Source of the DNA: Deltaproteobacteria bacterium
GTDB taxonomy: Bacteria; Desulfobacterota; GWC2-55-46
Assembly (NCBI GenBank): GCA_019912665.1
Contig: JAIOIE010000032.1
Span: 1 to 64,000, forward strand
DNA: 64,000 nucleotides
Reading direction: 5' to 3'
Notes under the pieces: model-generated
Database searches by the model: none
The model's input: only the letters and a program-made list of their open reading frames with translations
Told to the model about the DNA's origin: nothing
Made by a program: the position numbers and the translations under genes
Shown: positions 34,196 through 43,180 of the stretch, piece after piece
How positions within the stretch are numbered: the stretch's first letter is position 1
Layout of the letters: each line of letters opens with the position of its first letter

Positions 34196-36400
34196 ATGTC
34201 GTCTAATCCGATAAAGGGAAAGACCGGGAACAAGGGACGGAATGCGCTGGCCGCCGCACTGGTAACGGGGCTTCTGGCCGCGGCTGGCGGATATTCGCTT
34301 GCGGCCGTTACCAACACGAAGCATAACTTCGGCTCGCTTTCCCCAGGCGAGATAAAATCCGGCGATACGACCGAGGTATGCGTCTTCTGCCACACGCCTC
34401 ACAACGCAAACCCATCCGGGCCCGCATGGAATAAACAGGACTCCGGGGCCACCTATGACGTCTACATGAGCCAGACCCTGGCCGCGACGCTTGAGCCCAA
34501 CTCCCCCACGCTCGGGCAGCCGACCGGCGCATCGAAGCTCTGCCTCGCCTGCCATGACGGCACCATTGCCATAGGCTCGCTCCTCAACCTTCCGGGAAAG
34601 GGGCACGGGAGGGAACTGAGTGTAACCGGCGCCGGCATAGAGGAGGGGAAGCTCGGGGCGGTCTCCACCTCGCATATCGGCACGGACCTGATGGACGACC
34701 ACCCCATTTCTTTCGAGTACTCCCGCTCATATCCGTCGAACGAAGAGATAAGGGACCCGCTGAGCGAGTCCCAGCAGAGGGTCAAGCTCGACGGTACGGG
34801 GATGATGCAATGCACGAGCTGCCACGACCCGCACGGCACCGAGTTCCCCAAGTTCCTCCTCGGGAGCCTCTCCAACGGCGGCCTCTGCCAGATATGCCAT
34901 GACAAGAGATACTGGGAGACCAACCCGTCGGTGCACGGCACGTCCACGGCCACATGGAACGGCGAGGGGGTGAACCCCTGGCACGAGGACCTGGGCGAAG
35001 CCGGCTTCAGCGACGACACGCCCGAGATGCAGAGCTGCCTTGCCTGCCACCGCTCCCACGGCGGCGCGGCCGGGAAGGCGCTGTTGAAGGGCACGAACCC
35101 GTCTACCTCAAATATCGAGAACGAGGAATGGCTCTGCCTCAACTGCCACAATGGCAAAGTGGCTTCAAAGGACCTCACCGCCCAGTTCGCATATCCCTAT
35201 AAGCACGACGTCAAGGCCACATGGGGGCTGCATGTCCCTTCGAGGGAGTTCGCCGGCGACCCGGCCAGGGAATCGGCTGAAAACCTGAGGGACAACAGGC
35301 ACGCGGAGTGCGCCGACTGCCACAACCCGCACGGCACCATGGAAGGAAACCAGGCCATGGGCGGCGTGAACGGGAACATCATCGGCGCGAACATACTGGG
35401 GAGCTGGGGAGTCAAGCCCTCGTCCTGGCCCGCCGCAGGGGAGCCGGTTACGGCCTACGAAGTGGTCGATTTCACCTCTACAAACCCAGGCGGCAACAAT
35501 CTCGAAGGGTATCTCTGCATAAAGTGCCATTCGTATTACGCCTACGGCAACATGCCGCCTTATGCGCCTTCGGGCAACGCGGACGGGTCGCAGGTCGAGC
35601 AGTCCGACCCCACGGCGGACTTCAACGTCAACAACATGGGCTTTCACCCGGTCTTCGCCCAGGGCAGGAACATGCCCGTAAGCTCGCCCCCGGCCAACGC
35701 AAACTGGCCGGACAACGGCCTCGGGCTTACGAACACGTTCAGGTATGTCGACCTCCCGGACACCTGGGAACGCACCGGCTATTACAATGTCACGCACGAC
35801 AGCACCATTACTTGCTCCGCCTGCCACGGCTCGAGCGTCTCTTCCGATCCCTCGGGCGTGCACGGCTCGAACGAGAAATGGATACTCAAGGCGAACGCCA
35901 CCGGTTTCGGCACCACCAAGAACTTCTGCTACAATTGCCACAAGCGGGAGGTCTACGGGGACGAGGGCTACATCGGCCCGAAGGCTAACTATTCGAGGGT
36001 CTCGCACCCGCCCGACGGGCTAGGGACCGACTCCCCCTTCTATAAGCAGGGGACCGGGACCGGCAACGACTCGAACAAGTTCGGGATACTATGCCTCTCG
36101 TGCCACGGCGGGTGGTATGACCCGACCGAGACGGTGGACCAGATAAAAGGCATTCACGGCAGCAATGCGGGGGCCGGCACGCTCGAGGACTCGGACCCGC
36201 TCGGGTACAGGCTCATGAACGGGGCTTGCGTTGATTCTTACAAGAGCCCAAGGACCACCGGGGCGATGGACGGGCAGATAACCTTCAGGACCATAACCCC
36301 GTCGACCGAGAAGGTGTGCAACGATTCTTTCGAGGATATCGCTATACCAGGGACCGAAGTCAATCATGACTGCCAGAATCTGAGCGATTGCTCCTATTGA
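34196..36400 (+). CDS. Eleven-heme c-type cytochrome
   Basis: A 734-aa secreted protein with a signal sequence (ALVTGLLAAAGGYSLA) and eleven CXXCH sites: CVFCH, CLACH, CTSCH, CQICH, CLACH, CLNCH, CADCH, CIKCH, CSACH, CYNCH and CLSCH. The last 80 residues have four to five further cysteines without a haem motif (CVDSYKS, CNDSFED, CQNLSDC), perhaps disulfides. It is the largest cytochrome of the locus and a candidate extracellular or outer-surface electron carrier. It resembles no cytochrome I can name. GGAAGGAAG precedes the ATG. Confidence 0.85.
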   Translation: MSSNPIKGKTGNKGRNALAAALVTGLLAAAGGYSLAAVTNTKHNFGSLSPGEIKSGDTTEVCVFCHTPHNANPSGPAWNKQDSGATYDVYMSQTLAATLEPNSPTLGQPTGASKLCLACHDGTIAIGSLLNLPGKGHGRELSVTGAGIEEGKLGAVSTSHIGTDLMDDHPISFEYSRSYPSNEEIRDPLSESQQRVKLDGTGMMQCTSCHDPHGTEFPKFLLGSLSNGGLCQICHDKRYWETNPSVHGTSTATWNGEGVNPWHEDLGEAGFSDDTPEMQSCLACHRSHGGAAGKALLKGTNPSTSNIENEEWLCLNCHNGKVASKDLTAQFAYPYKHDVKATWGLHVPSREFAGDPARESAENLRDNRHAECADCHNPHGTMEGNQAMGGVNGNIIGANILGSWGVKPSSWPAAGEPVTAYEVVDFTSTNPGGNNLEGYLCIKCHSYYAYGNMPPYAPSGNADGSQVEQSDPTADFNVNNMGFHPVFAQGRNMPVSSPPANANWPDNGLGLTNTFRYVDLPDTWERTGYYNVTHDSTITCSACHGSSVSSDPSGVHGSNEKWILKANATGFGTTKNFCYNCHKREVYGDEGYIGPKANYSRVSHPPDGLGTDSPFYKQGTGTGNDSNKFGILCLSCHGGWYDPTETVDQIKGIHGSNAGAGTLEDSDPLGYRLMNGACVDSYKSPRTTGAMDGQITFRTITPSTEKVCNDSFEDIAIPGTEVNHDCQNLSDCSY

Positions 36401-36433
36401 GGACAGGGCAAAGGCGCCTGACGCTCTTCGAGA

Positions 36434-36859
36434 TTGATGAAAATAATATTGACCACTATAGCGGCGCTGGGGCTACTGGCCGTGGCCGCCGGACTGGCTG
36501 CAAGGGAATGCAGGGCAGCCGAGGACGGCGGGGAGGGGCGGGCCGTCATCGTCAACCCGCATGATTTCAGCAGGGAAGACCTCTGCTCGATGTGCCATAG
36601 CGAGCAGCCGCCGCTTCTTACCAGGGACCCCGTGACCACGTGCGTAAAGTGCCACCACGGGAACATTGGCAACCACCCGGTCACCCGCCATCCCATGGGG
36701 TTGATAGTGAATATAAACGTCCCGCCCAGGCTGCCCCTGACGGACGACGGCGAGATGGTCTGCCATACCTGCCACGAGCCTCACGGGAAAGCGGTCCACC
36801 CAGGCTTTTTGAGAGTAGAGTACATGAAGTTATGCGCCTTATGCCATACTGGTTATTGA
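36434..36859 (+). CDS. Four-heme c-type cytochrome, small
   Basis: A 141-aa protein with a signal peptide (ending CRAAED) and CXXCH sites CSMCH, CVKCH, CHTCH and CALCH. The pattern RHPMGLIV and CHEPHGK resembles doubled-CXXCH domains. It is probably a periplasmic shuttle. It lies 33 bp after the 11-heme gene and 28 bp before the 6-heme gene, in one operon. Confidence 0.85.
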   Translation: MMKIILTTIAALGLLAVAAGLAARECRAAEDGGEGRAVIVNPHDFSREDLCSMCHSEQPPLLTRDPVTTCVKCHHGNIGNHPVTRHPMGLIVNINVPPRLPLTDDGEMVCHTCHEPHGKAVHPGFLRVEYMKLCALCHTGY

Positions 36860-36887
36860 GATTGTAAGGGAGCAAAGGAGGTCCAAA

Positions 36888-37742
36888 GTGCGGAGCATCA
36901 GGTTAATGGGATTTTTGACCGCGGCGGCCCTGGCCGTCGGGGGGGTTTTCGTCTATCAATGGGCCCAGGCCGGCGTGACATGGGAGACCGACTTGAGGAA
37001 GCCCAAGAACCCGGAAACGTACGGGAACGTGGTCCTGGACAAGAACGCGAGCAAGAACGACATGCGGCCAGTGGTATTCCCCCATTGGGTGCACCGGAAT
37101 AAATTCTCGTGCAAGGTCTGCCATACCGACCTGGGCTTCGGCTTCAAGGCCGGCGCTGCAGAGATAACCATGGCCGAGATATTCGAGGGCAAGCAGTGCG
37201 GGACCTGCCATAACGGCAACATAGCCTTCGCGCCCTTCGAATGCGACAAGTGCCATTCATACGGCCTTCCGCAGGACCGGAACATGGCCGAGAGGCTGAA
37301 GGACCACCCCAAAGATTATTTCGGGAACAAGGTCGATTGGGTAAAGGCCCTGGAGACGGGCGCTTCAAAGGCCGCGGCAAACCCTGACGGCACCGACGAG
37401 CTCTTCGAGTTCGACATGGATATAATAATCCCCACGACCAAGTTCAAGCCGAGCCCGCCGGATGTCAAGTACCCGCATAAGGCGCATACCAAGGTCCTGG
37501 ACTGCACCTCGTGCCACGAGTCCATATTCAAGCAGCAGCAGGGCGGGAACCCGGAGATGAACATGATGAAGATAATCTCCGGGCAGTACTGCGGCGTATG
37601 CCACACCAAGGTGGCTTTCCCCATAGACGACTGCTTCAGGTGCCATTCACAGCCCGCTCCGGTAATAGAGGAGGCGGATGCCGGGAAGGACGGGAAAAAG
37701 GACGAGAAGCCGGCCGGGGAGGCGGGGACGGAAAAGAAATAG
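36888..37742 (+). CDS. Six-heme cytochrome: two c7-type triheme domains
   Basis: A 284-aa protein from GTG 36888, six bases after AAAGGAGGT. A signal peptide is followed by two triheme domains of the cytochrome c7 type: CKVCH, CGTCH, CDKCH, then CTSCH, CGVCH, CFRCH. Extra histidines (FPHWVHRNKF, YPHKAHTKV) give distal haem ligands as in PpcA-like proteins. The C-terminus is a charged, probably disordered tail (KDGKKDEKPAGEAGTEKK). It is the last gene before a strong terminator and is likely a periplasmic carrier. Confidence 0.87.
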   Translation: MRSIRLMGFLTAAALAVGGVFVYQWAQAGVTWETDLRKPKNPETYGNVVLDKNASKNDMRPVVFPHWVHRNKFSCKVCHTDLGFGFKAGAAEITMAEIFEGKQCGTCHNGNIAFAPFECDKCHSYGLPQDRNMAERLKDHPKDYFGNKVDWVKALETGASKAAANPDGTDELFEFDMDIIIPTTKFKPSPPDVKYPHKAHTKVLDCTSCHESIFKQQQGGNPEMNMMKIISGQYCGVCHTKVAFPIDDCFRCHSQPAPVIEEADAGKDGKKDEKPAGEAGTEKK

Positions 37743-37891
37743 CAGGGTATTGAAAAACACCCTGCTGAGCAATCCACGGATGGATCGCCAAATCGCGAAG
37801 ACTTGAAAGTCGGGCAATTTGTGAGGCTTGGACGGATTCATTCCGGCCAAGCCGTGGTTGAAAAAGTCCAGGAGGACTTTTCAATATCCTG
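37743..37891. mobile_element. Dispersed repeat family 2, long copy, with target duplication
   Basis: 149 bp with ends CAGGGTATTGAAAAA and TTTTCAATATCCTG, flanked by ATAG on both sides (37739-37742 and 37892-37895). The left ATAG contains the TAG stop of the six-heme cytochrome gene. The internal block ATCGCCAAATCGCGAAGACTTG is shared in part with the copy at 21593. The features fit a miniature inverted-repeat transposable element. Confidence 0.75.
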
Positions 37892-37913
37892 ATAGTAAAA
37901 TCCGGATCGCTTG

Positions 37914-37947
37914 AGAGGGCAGGCCCCTGGGCCTGCCCTCTTTTTTT
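37914..37947 (+). terminator. Strong rho-independent terminator of the cytochrome locus
   Basis: GAGGGCAGGCCC and GGGCCTGCCCTC form a perfect 12-bp stem with a 2-nt loop, followed by TTTTTTT. It lies after the six-heme gene and the family 2 repeat, and 36 bp before the next gene. Confidence 0.9.
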
Positions 37948-37982
37948 CGCCCGCGCCTTTCAAATATGCTAATATCGCCCTT

Positions 37983-40610
37983 ATGGAAGTCATAACATCC
38001 CACGTAAACGCCGACTTTGACGCCTTCGCCTCGATGGTCGCGGCCAAAAGGCTATATCCGGATGCGCTCCTCGCCTTCCCCGGCTCGGTTGAGAAGCCGC
38101 TCCGGGACGCTCTAAAGACGCTCCCGCTCCCCACGGAGGTAAGCCGCATAAAGGACATCGACATAGGCGGAATCCGCCGCCTTATCCTCGTGGATGTGAG
38201 TTCCCCGTTGAGGATAGGGCCGTTCGTCCAGGCTGCGGAAAGGCCGGGAACAGACGTACACATATACGACCACCACCCGGCCTCTCCGGGCGACCTCTCG
38301 GGGAGCGTTGAGGTAAGGAGGCCCTTCGGGTCGAACACCACCCTTTTAGCGCATGTGCTCCGGGAGCGGGGCATCGCGCCCACTCCCGAGGAGGCCACCA
38401 TAATGATGGCCGGAATATACGAGGACACAGGGTTCCTTTCCTATCCATCCACCACTAAAGAGGATTACGAGGCCGCCTCCTTCCTCCTTTCGTCAGGCGC
38501 CGACCTCAAGACCGTCTCGGACCTCCTCCGGAAAGAGCTTACCCCCGAGGAGGTATCCCTCCTTAACGAATTCCTGCAGTCGCAGGCCAGGTACTCCGTC
38601 GGAGGGGTGGAGGTCGTAGTGGCCGAGGCCTACCTCGAGAAGTACAAGGGCGATATCGCGGTGCTCGCGCACAAGCTGCGGGACATAGAGAACATGGAAT
38701 GCCTTTTCCTCCTCGTCGATTCGGAGGACAGGGTCCACGTCATAGCCAGGTCGAGAAACCCGCGCGCTGACGCGGGCAGGATACTGAAGGCCCTGGGAGG
38801 GGGAGGCCACCCGAACGCGGCCTCAGCCACCTTGAAGGGGGCGACCCTCGTGCAGGCCAGGGAGATGCTCCTCGAGGCCATCCGGGCGAACATAGTCCCC
38901 GCGAGGACCGCCGGGGACATCATGTCCTTCCCGCCGATCACGCTCTCCCCCAGGACCGCGCTCAAGGACGCGATGGAGGTCATGCGCAGATACGGCATAA
39001 ACGCCGCGCCGGTAGTGAGGAACGGGACTGTGCAGGGGGTCATAACCAGGCAGGTCGTGGACAAGGCCGTTTACCACGGCCTGGGGGCCGCGCCCGTAAA
39101 GGACTACATGACGACCGAGGTCGATTGGGTCGGCCACGACGCCTCGATAGAGAGCATTAGGGAGAAGGTCGTGGGCCATGGGCAAAGGCTCCTCCCGGTA
39201 TTGAAAGATAAAAAGGTAGTGGGCGTAATAACCCGGACAGACCTCATTAAGCTCCTCCAGGAAGAGCTACGGGCCGCCCGGGATGAGACAAAGAAGGTGC
39301 GCGTCGTCTCCGGCCTTATGAAGGAGAGGCTCCCGGCCTGGGCAATGGACCTTTTGAAGGAGGCCGGAGAGGTCGCGGAGGCGAGGGGCTTCAAGGCCTA
39401 TGTTGTCGGCGGGTTCGTCCGCGACCTCATAATGAGGCGGGAAAACCTGGACATAGACATAGTTATAGAGGGCGGGAACGGGATAGTCTTCGCCGAGGAC
39501 CTTGCCCGGAGGCGCGGCGCCTCGGTCAGGCCGCACCACAGGTTCAAGACAGCCGTGCTGGTCTTCCGTGACGGCTACAAGCTCGACGTTGCGACCGCGA
39601 GGCTTGAGTACTACGAGAGGCCGGGGGCGCTGCCGACAGTCGAGCAGTCGTCCCTGAAGCTCGACCTCTACAGGAGGGACTTCATAATGAACACCCTCTC
39701 GGTGGCCCTCAATCCCGGCAGGTTCGGCGAGCTCATAGACTTTTTCGGGGCGCAGAAGGATCTGAAGGAGAGGACCATCAGGGTGCTCCATAATTTGAGC
39801 TTCGTAGAGGACCCGACCAGGATGCTCCGCGCAGTCAGGTTCGCCGAGAAGTTCGATTTCTCAATCGGAAAACACACGCAGAACCTCATAAAGAACTCGG
39901 TAAAGCTCGACGGCTTCAGGACCGTCTCAGGGCCGAGGATAGCCGAGGAGCTTAAGAGCATACTCGAGGAAGAGACCTCGGGCAAGGCCCTTAAGCGGCT
40001 TTCTGACCTGGGCCTCCTTAAGCTCATACACCCATCGATTGCCTGGGACAGGGAATCCGAAAGGCTCTTCAGGCGCGGAAAGGAGGCGCTCGCCTGGTAC
40101 GAGCTCCTCTACGAGAAGGACCGGGTTGAATCCTGGCTCGTCCTTTTCCTCGCCCTTACGGACAGGCTTAAAGATGGGGAGCTCTCGGCACTTGTGGCAA
40201 GGCTCGGGATATCGGGAAAGAAGAGGCTCGACGTCCTCGGCCGGAGGGAAGAGGCCCGGAAGGCCCTCGGCAAGATACAGGCCGGGGCCGCAAGGAAAGG
40301 GAGCGACATTTACGAGCTCCTCTCCCCGCTTCCGCTGGAGCTTGTCCTTTACCTCATGGCAAAGGCCGGGAAGGAGCCGGCCCGGAAGGCGCTCTCAGTC
40401 CATATTACTACACTCAGGCACATAAGGCCGGAACTAAGGGGCGGAGATTTGAAGAGACTCGGAGTGGCCGAGGGGCCCCTCATGGGCGATATATTGAGGG
40501 CCCTCCTTAAGAAACGCATCGACGGCGAGACGGCCACGAGGGAGGACGAAGAGCGGATCGTTAAATCCTTCATAAAAAAAGGGCATGGCCGCGCCGGGAG
40601 GCGCGCTTAG
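37983..40610 (+). CDS. DHH-CBS-tRNA nucleotidyltransferase (CCA/A-adding enzyme, long form)
   Basis: An 875-aa protein from ATG 37983; a longer frame would begin within the upstream terminator. Residues 1-300 are a DHH phosphoesterase domain (SHVNADFDAFASM, YDHHPA, GGGGHPNAAS). About 310-440 is a CBS pair. About 460 onward is a poly(A) polymerase/CCA transferase head (AYVVGGFVRDLIM and NLDIDIVIEGG) with the RNA-binding domain. The combination is known from deeply branching bacteria and Desulfobacterota and repairs or completes tRNA 3' ends. Whether it adds CC, A or CCA cannot be told from sequence alone. Confidence 0.87.
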   Translation: MEVITSHVNADFDAFASMVAAKRLYPDALLAFPGSVEKPLRDALKTLPLPTEVSRIKDIDIGGIRRLILVDVSSPLRIGPFVQAAERPGTDVHIYDHHPASPGDLSGSVEVRRPFGSNTTLLAHVLRERGIAPTPEEATIMMAGIYEDTGFLSYPSTTKEDYEAASFLLSSGADLKTVSDLLRKELTPEEVSLLNEFLQSQARYSVGGVEVVVAEAYLEKYKGDIAVLAHKLRDIENMECLFLLVDSEDRVHVIARSRNPRADAGRILKALGGGGHPNAASATLKGATLVQAREMLLEAIRANIVPARTAGDIMSFPPITLSPRTALKDAMEVMRRYGINAAPVVRNGTVQGVITRQVVDKAVYHGLGAAPVKDYMTTEVDWVGHDASIESIREKVVGHGQRLLPVLKDKKVVGVITRTDLIKLLQEELRAARDETKKVRVVSGLMKERLPAWAMDLLKEAGEVAEARGFKAYVVGGFVRDLIMRRENLDIDIVIEGGNGIVFAEDLARRRGASVRPHHRFKTAVLVFRDGYKLDVATARLEYYERPGALPTVEQSSLKLDLYRRDFIMNTLSVALNPGRFGELIDFFGAQKDLKERTIRVLHNLSFVEDPTRMLRAVRFAEKFDFSIGKHTQNLIKNSVKLDGFRTVSGPRIAEELKSILEEETSGKALKRLSDLGLLKLIHPSIAWDRESERLFRRGKEALAWYELLYEKDRVESWLVLFLALTDRLKDGELSALVARLGISGKKRLDVLGRREEARKALGKIQAGAARKGSDIYELLSPLPLELVLYLMAKAGKEPARKALSVHITTLRHIRPELRGGDLKRLGVAEGPLMGDILRALLKKRIDGETATREDEERIVKSFIKKGHGRAGRRA

Positions 40611-40671
40611 CGGCCATGTCGTCCGCGCCGGGCTTTCATCTATTCCAGTCTTTTTTGTTCCAATATTTGCA

Positions 40672-40701
40672 TTGACCCGTCTCTCATTCATCTGTTAAAA
40701 T
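40672..40701 (+). promoter_or_regulatory. Sigma-70 promoter of the site-2 protease/trpS/scp run
   Basis: TTGACC (40672-40677), an 18-bp spacer and TAAAAT (40696-40701), 32 bp before the ATG at 40733. Confidence 0.65.
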
Positions 40702-40732
40702 TTTAGATTACTGGCAAAATAAGGGATTTCGC

Positions 40733-41374
40733 ATGGTTCAGGAATTTCTGCAAAGGACGCTTCTCTTGGTGCCGCCGGTCCTGCTGGCGCTCACGGTGCA
40801 CGAGTGCGCCCACGCCTGGGTTGCGAACCGCCTGGGCGACCCGACCGCCAAGATGCTGGGCAGGGTCACTTTCAACCCCATAAAGCACCTGGACCCCATC
40901 GGCACAATCATGCTATTTTTTTCCGGCCTCTTTGGCTGGGCCAAGCCGGTGCCCATAAATCCTCGGAATTTCAGCAATATTTCGCGCGACATAATAATGG
41001 TTTCGGTAGCGGGGCCGCTCTCCAACCTTTTCCTTGCGGCTCTCTCGGCCCTGGCCTATAAGGCGCTAATCATCGCCGGGCCGTCCCTCCTGGGGTCCAT
41101 GCCGAATGTGATGTGGCCGCTCTTCACGATGGTCGAGCTCAGCATCCGTATAAACGTGGCCCTGGCAGTTTTCAACATGATACCCGTTCCGCCGCTCGAC
41201 GGGAGCAAGGTCCTCGGAAACCTCCTCCCCGCGAGCCAGGCCTTTGCCTGGGCCAAATTCGAGCAGTACGGCTTTTTCGTGCTTCTCCTCCTTATTATGA
41301 CCGGGGCGCTCCATAAGTTCATCTCGCCTGTCATCTTCGTGATGGTAGGCTTACTCATGGGAGGTATATACTAA
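40733..41374 (+). CDS. Site-2 protease family (M50) membrane metalloprotease
   Basis: A 213-aa integral membrane protein with zinc motif HECAH (residues 23-27) and the second motif NMIPVPPLDGSK near 153-164, whose aspartate is the third ligand. Five to six transmembrane helices are visible. It is a minimal intramembrane protease without PDZ or CBS domains. Its natural substrate is unknown. The stop overlaps directly onto trpS (the next base starts the ATG). Confidence 0.9.
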   Translation: MVQEFLQRTLLLVPPVLLALTVHECAHAWVANRLGDPTAKMLGRVTFNPIKHLDPIGTIMLFFSGLFGWAKPVPINPRNFSNISRDIIMVSVAGPLSNLFLAALSALAYKALIIAGPSLLGSMPNVMWPLFTMVELSIRINVALAVFNMIPVPPLDGSKVLGNLLPASQAFAWAKFEQYGFFVLLLLIMTGALHKFISPVIFVMVGLLMGGIY

Positions 41375-42361
41375 ATGGCGCATCGGGTGCTGAGCGGGAT
41401 GAGGCCTACCGGAAAGCTCCATTTCGGCCACTACCACGGGGTGCTTGCCAACTGGCTCAGGCTCCAGGAGGAGTACGAGTGCTTCTTTTTCGTGGCAGAC
41501 TGGCACGCGCTCACGACCGACTACGCGAACCCCTCCGGCATAAGGGAGAACGTGAGGGAGATGGTCCTTGACTGGCTCTCGGTTGGCATAGACCCTGAAA
41601 AGGCGGTCATCTTCAGGCAGTCTTCCATAAAGGAGCACGCGGAGCTCCTGGTCCTCCTTTCCATGATAACTCCGCTACCCTGGCTTGAGCGTAACCCGAC
41701 CTACAAGGAGCAGCTGCAGGAGATAAAGGACAAGGACCTCCATACCTACGGCTTCCTGGGCTACCCGGTCCTCCAGACCGCGGACATAATCGTCTACAAG
41801 GCGAATAAGGTGCCGGTGGGCATAGACCAGGCCCCGCACGTGGAGCTTTCGAGGGAGATAACCAGGCGCTTCAATTATTTCTATGGAAACGTCTTCCCCG
41901 AGCCCGAGACGCTACTTACGGCCATACCCAAAGTCCTCGGGACCGACGGCCGGAAGATGAGCAAGTCCTACAATAACGCAATATTCCTTTCGGACGAGCC
42001 CGGCGAGGTGGAAAAGAAGATTCTTACCATGATGACCGACACGGCCCGGAAAAAGAGGACGGACGTGGGCAGCCCGGACCTCTGCCCGTTCTTCATCACC
42101 TTCCATAACCTCTATTCCGACGAGAAGACCATAAGCTGGGTGAGGGAAGGCTGCACAAAGGCCCTCATAGGCTGCATAGAGTGCAAGAGGTCGGTAATAC
42201 CCAGGGTGCTCGCCATGCTCGAGCCCATCCAGAAGAGGCGCAAAGACCTGGCCGCCGACCCTGAGCGGGTCAGCGGCATACTCGACAAGGGCGCCGAGAA
42301 GGCCGCCCCCGTCGCCGCAGAGACCATGAAGGAGGTCAGGTCCGCTATGGGCCTCTCGTAG
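41375..42361 (+). CDS. trpS: Tryptophanyl-tRNA synthetase
   Basis: A 328-aa class I synthetase that charges tRNA-Trp. The HIGH motif appears as HFGH (16-19) after LSGMRPTGKL, and KMSKS is in DGRKMSKSYNN. Length and motifs fit the bacterial family. It is co-transcribed with the protease before it and scpA-scpB after it, a neighbourhood common in Desulfobacterota. Confidence 0.96.
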   Translation: MAHRVLSGMRPTGKLHFGHYHGVLANWLRLQEEYECFFFVADWHALTTDYANPSGIRENVREMVLDWLSVGIDPEKAVIFRQSSIKEHAELLVLLSMITPLPWLERNPTYKEQLQEIKDKDLHTYGFLGYPVLQTADIIVYKANKVPVGIDQAPHVELSREITRRFNYFYGNVFPEPETLLTAIPKVLGTDGRKMSKSYNNAIFLSDEPGEVEKKILTMMTDTARKKRTDVGSPDLCPFFITFHNLYSDEKTISWVREGCTKALIGCIECKRSVIPRVLAMLEPIQKRRKDLAADPERVSGILDKGAEKAAPVAAETMKEVRSAMGLS

Positions 42362-42368
42362 CCGCCCC

Positions 42369-43175
42369 ATGTCCCAAACGTATAACATAAAGCTCGACAT
42401 ATTCGAGGGGCCGCTCGATCTCCTCCTCCACCTTATAAAGAAGAACGAGGTGGACATATACGACATCCCGGTAGCCTCCATAACCGAGCAGTATGTTGAA
42501 TACATCGAGATGATGAAGGAGATGAACCTCGACTTCGCGGGCGAGTTCCTGGTCATGGCAGCGACACTGGTCCACATAAAAAGCAGGATGCTCCTGCCGG
42601 TGGACGAGGAGGCCCAGCCCGAGGAGGAGGAAGGCCGCGACCCGAGGGAAGAGCTCGTAAGAAGGCTCCTCGAGTACCAGAGATATAAGGAAGCGGCAAG
42701 GGAGCTCTCCGAGAAAAACCTGCTCGGTAGGGACGTGTTCACGCGGGGCGCGGAGGTGGAGCTTGAGGAGCTCGAGGACGGGGCAGGGTTCGTGAACGTC
42801 TCTGTCTTCGACCTCATGGAGGCCATAAAGGGGGTGCTTGCCCGCGCCCCGAAAGAGAGGACGGTCGAGCTAACATCCGAGCGCTTCAGGATCGCCGACA
42901 AGATAAACGACATCATTGAGTTCCTCGGAAAGGAGAAGAGCGCGACATTCGTCTCCCTCTTCCCCGAGGGCGCGACCAGGGGCGAGATCGTTGTCACTTT
43001 CCTCGCGGTGCTTGAGCTTGCGAAGCTACTCATGATACGGGTGCACCAGACAGAGGACGGCGTCATAAGGGTCTACATGCCCGAGGAGAGGAAAGAGGAG
43101 GGCGGCGAAGGCGCCGACGCCTTCGAGCGCGGCCCCGGAGAAAACGAAGACCAGATCGAAGATAAGGAAGAGTAG
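42369..43175 (+). CDS. scpA: Segregation and condensation protein A
   Basis: A 268-aa kleisin that bridges SMC heads in the condensin complex. The N-terminus has the typical YNIKLDIFEGPLDLLLHLIK and EVDIYDIPVASITEQY, and the C-terminal winged helix includes VSLFPEGATRGEIVVTFLAV. The end is acidic and charged. It lies 5 bp before scpB, its complex partner. Confidence 0.95.
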   Translation: MSQTYNIKLDIFEGPLDLLLHLIKKNEVDIYDIPVASITEQYVEYIEMMKEMNLDFAGEFLVMAATLVHIKSRMLLPVDEEAQPEEEEGRDPREELVRRLLEYQRYKEAARELSEKNLLGRDVFTRGAEVELEELEDGAGFVNVSVFDLMEAIKGVLARAPKERTVELTSERFRIADKINDIIEFLGKEKSATFVSLFPEGATRGEIVVTFLAVLELAKLLMIRVHQTEDGVIRVYMPEERKEEGGEGADAFERGPGENEDQIEDKEE

Positions 43176-43180
43176 AGCCT

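Noticed and set aside
37911-37982. N-terminal extension of the DHH-CBS-CCA protein
   Set aside because: It runs through a perfect terminator hairpin; the family N-terminus starts at 37983.
40585-40617. CATGGCCGC/GCGGCCATG inverted repeat as terminator
   Set aside because: It overlaps the end of the coding sequence and has no T-run; it may be incidental in GC-rich sequence.
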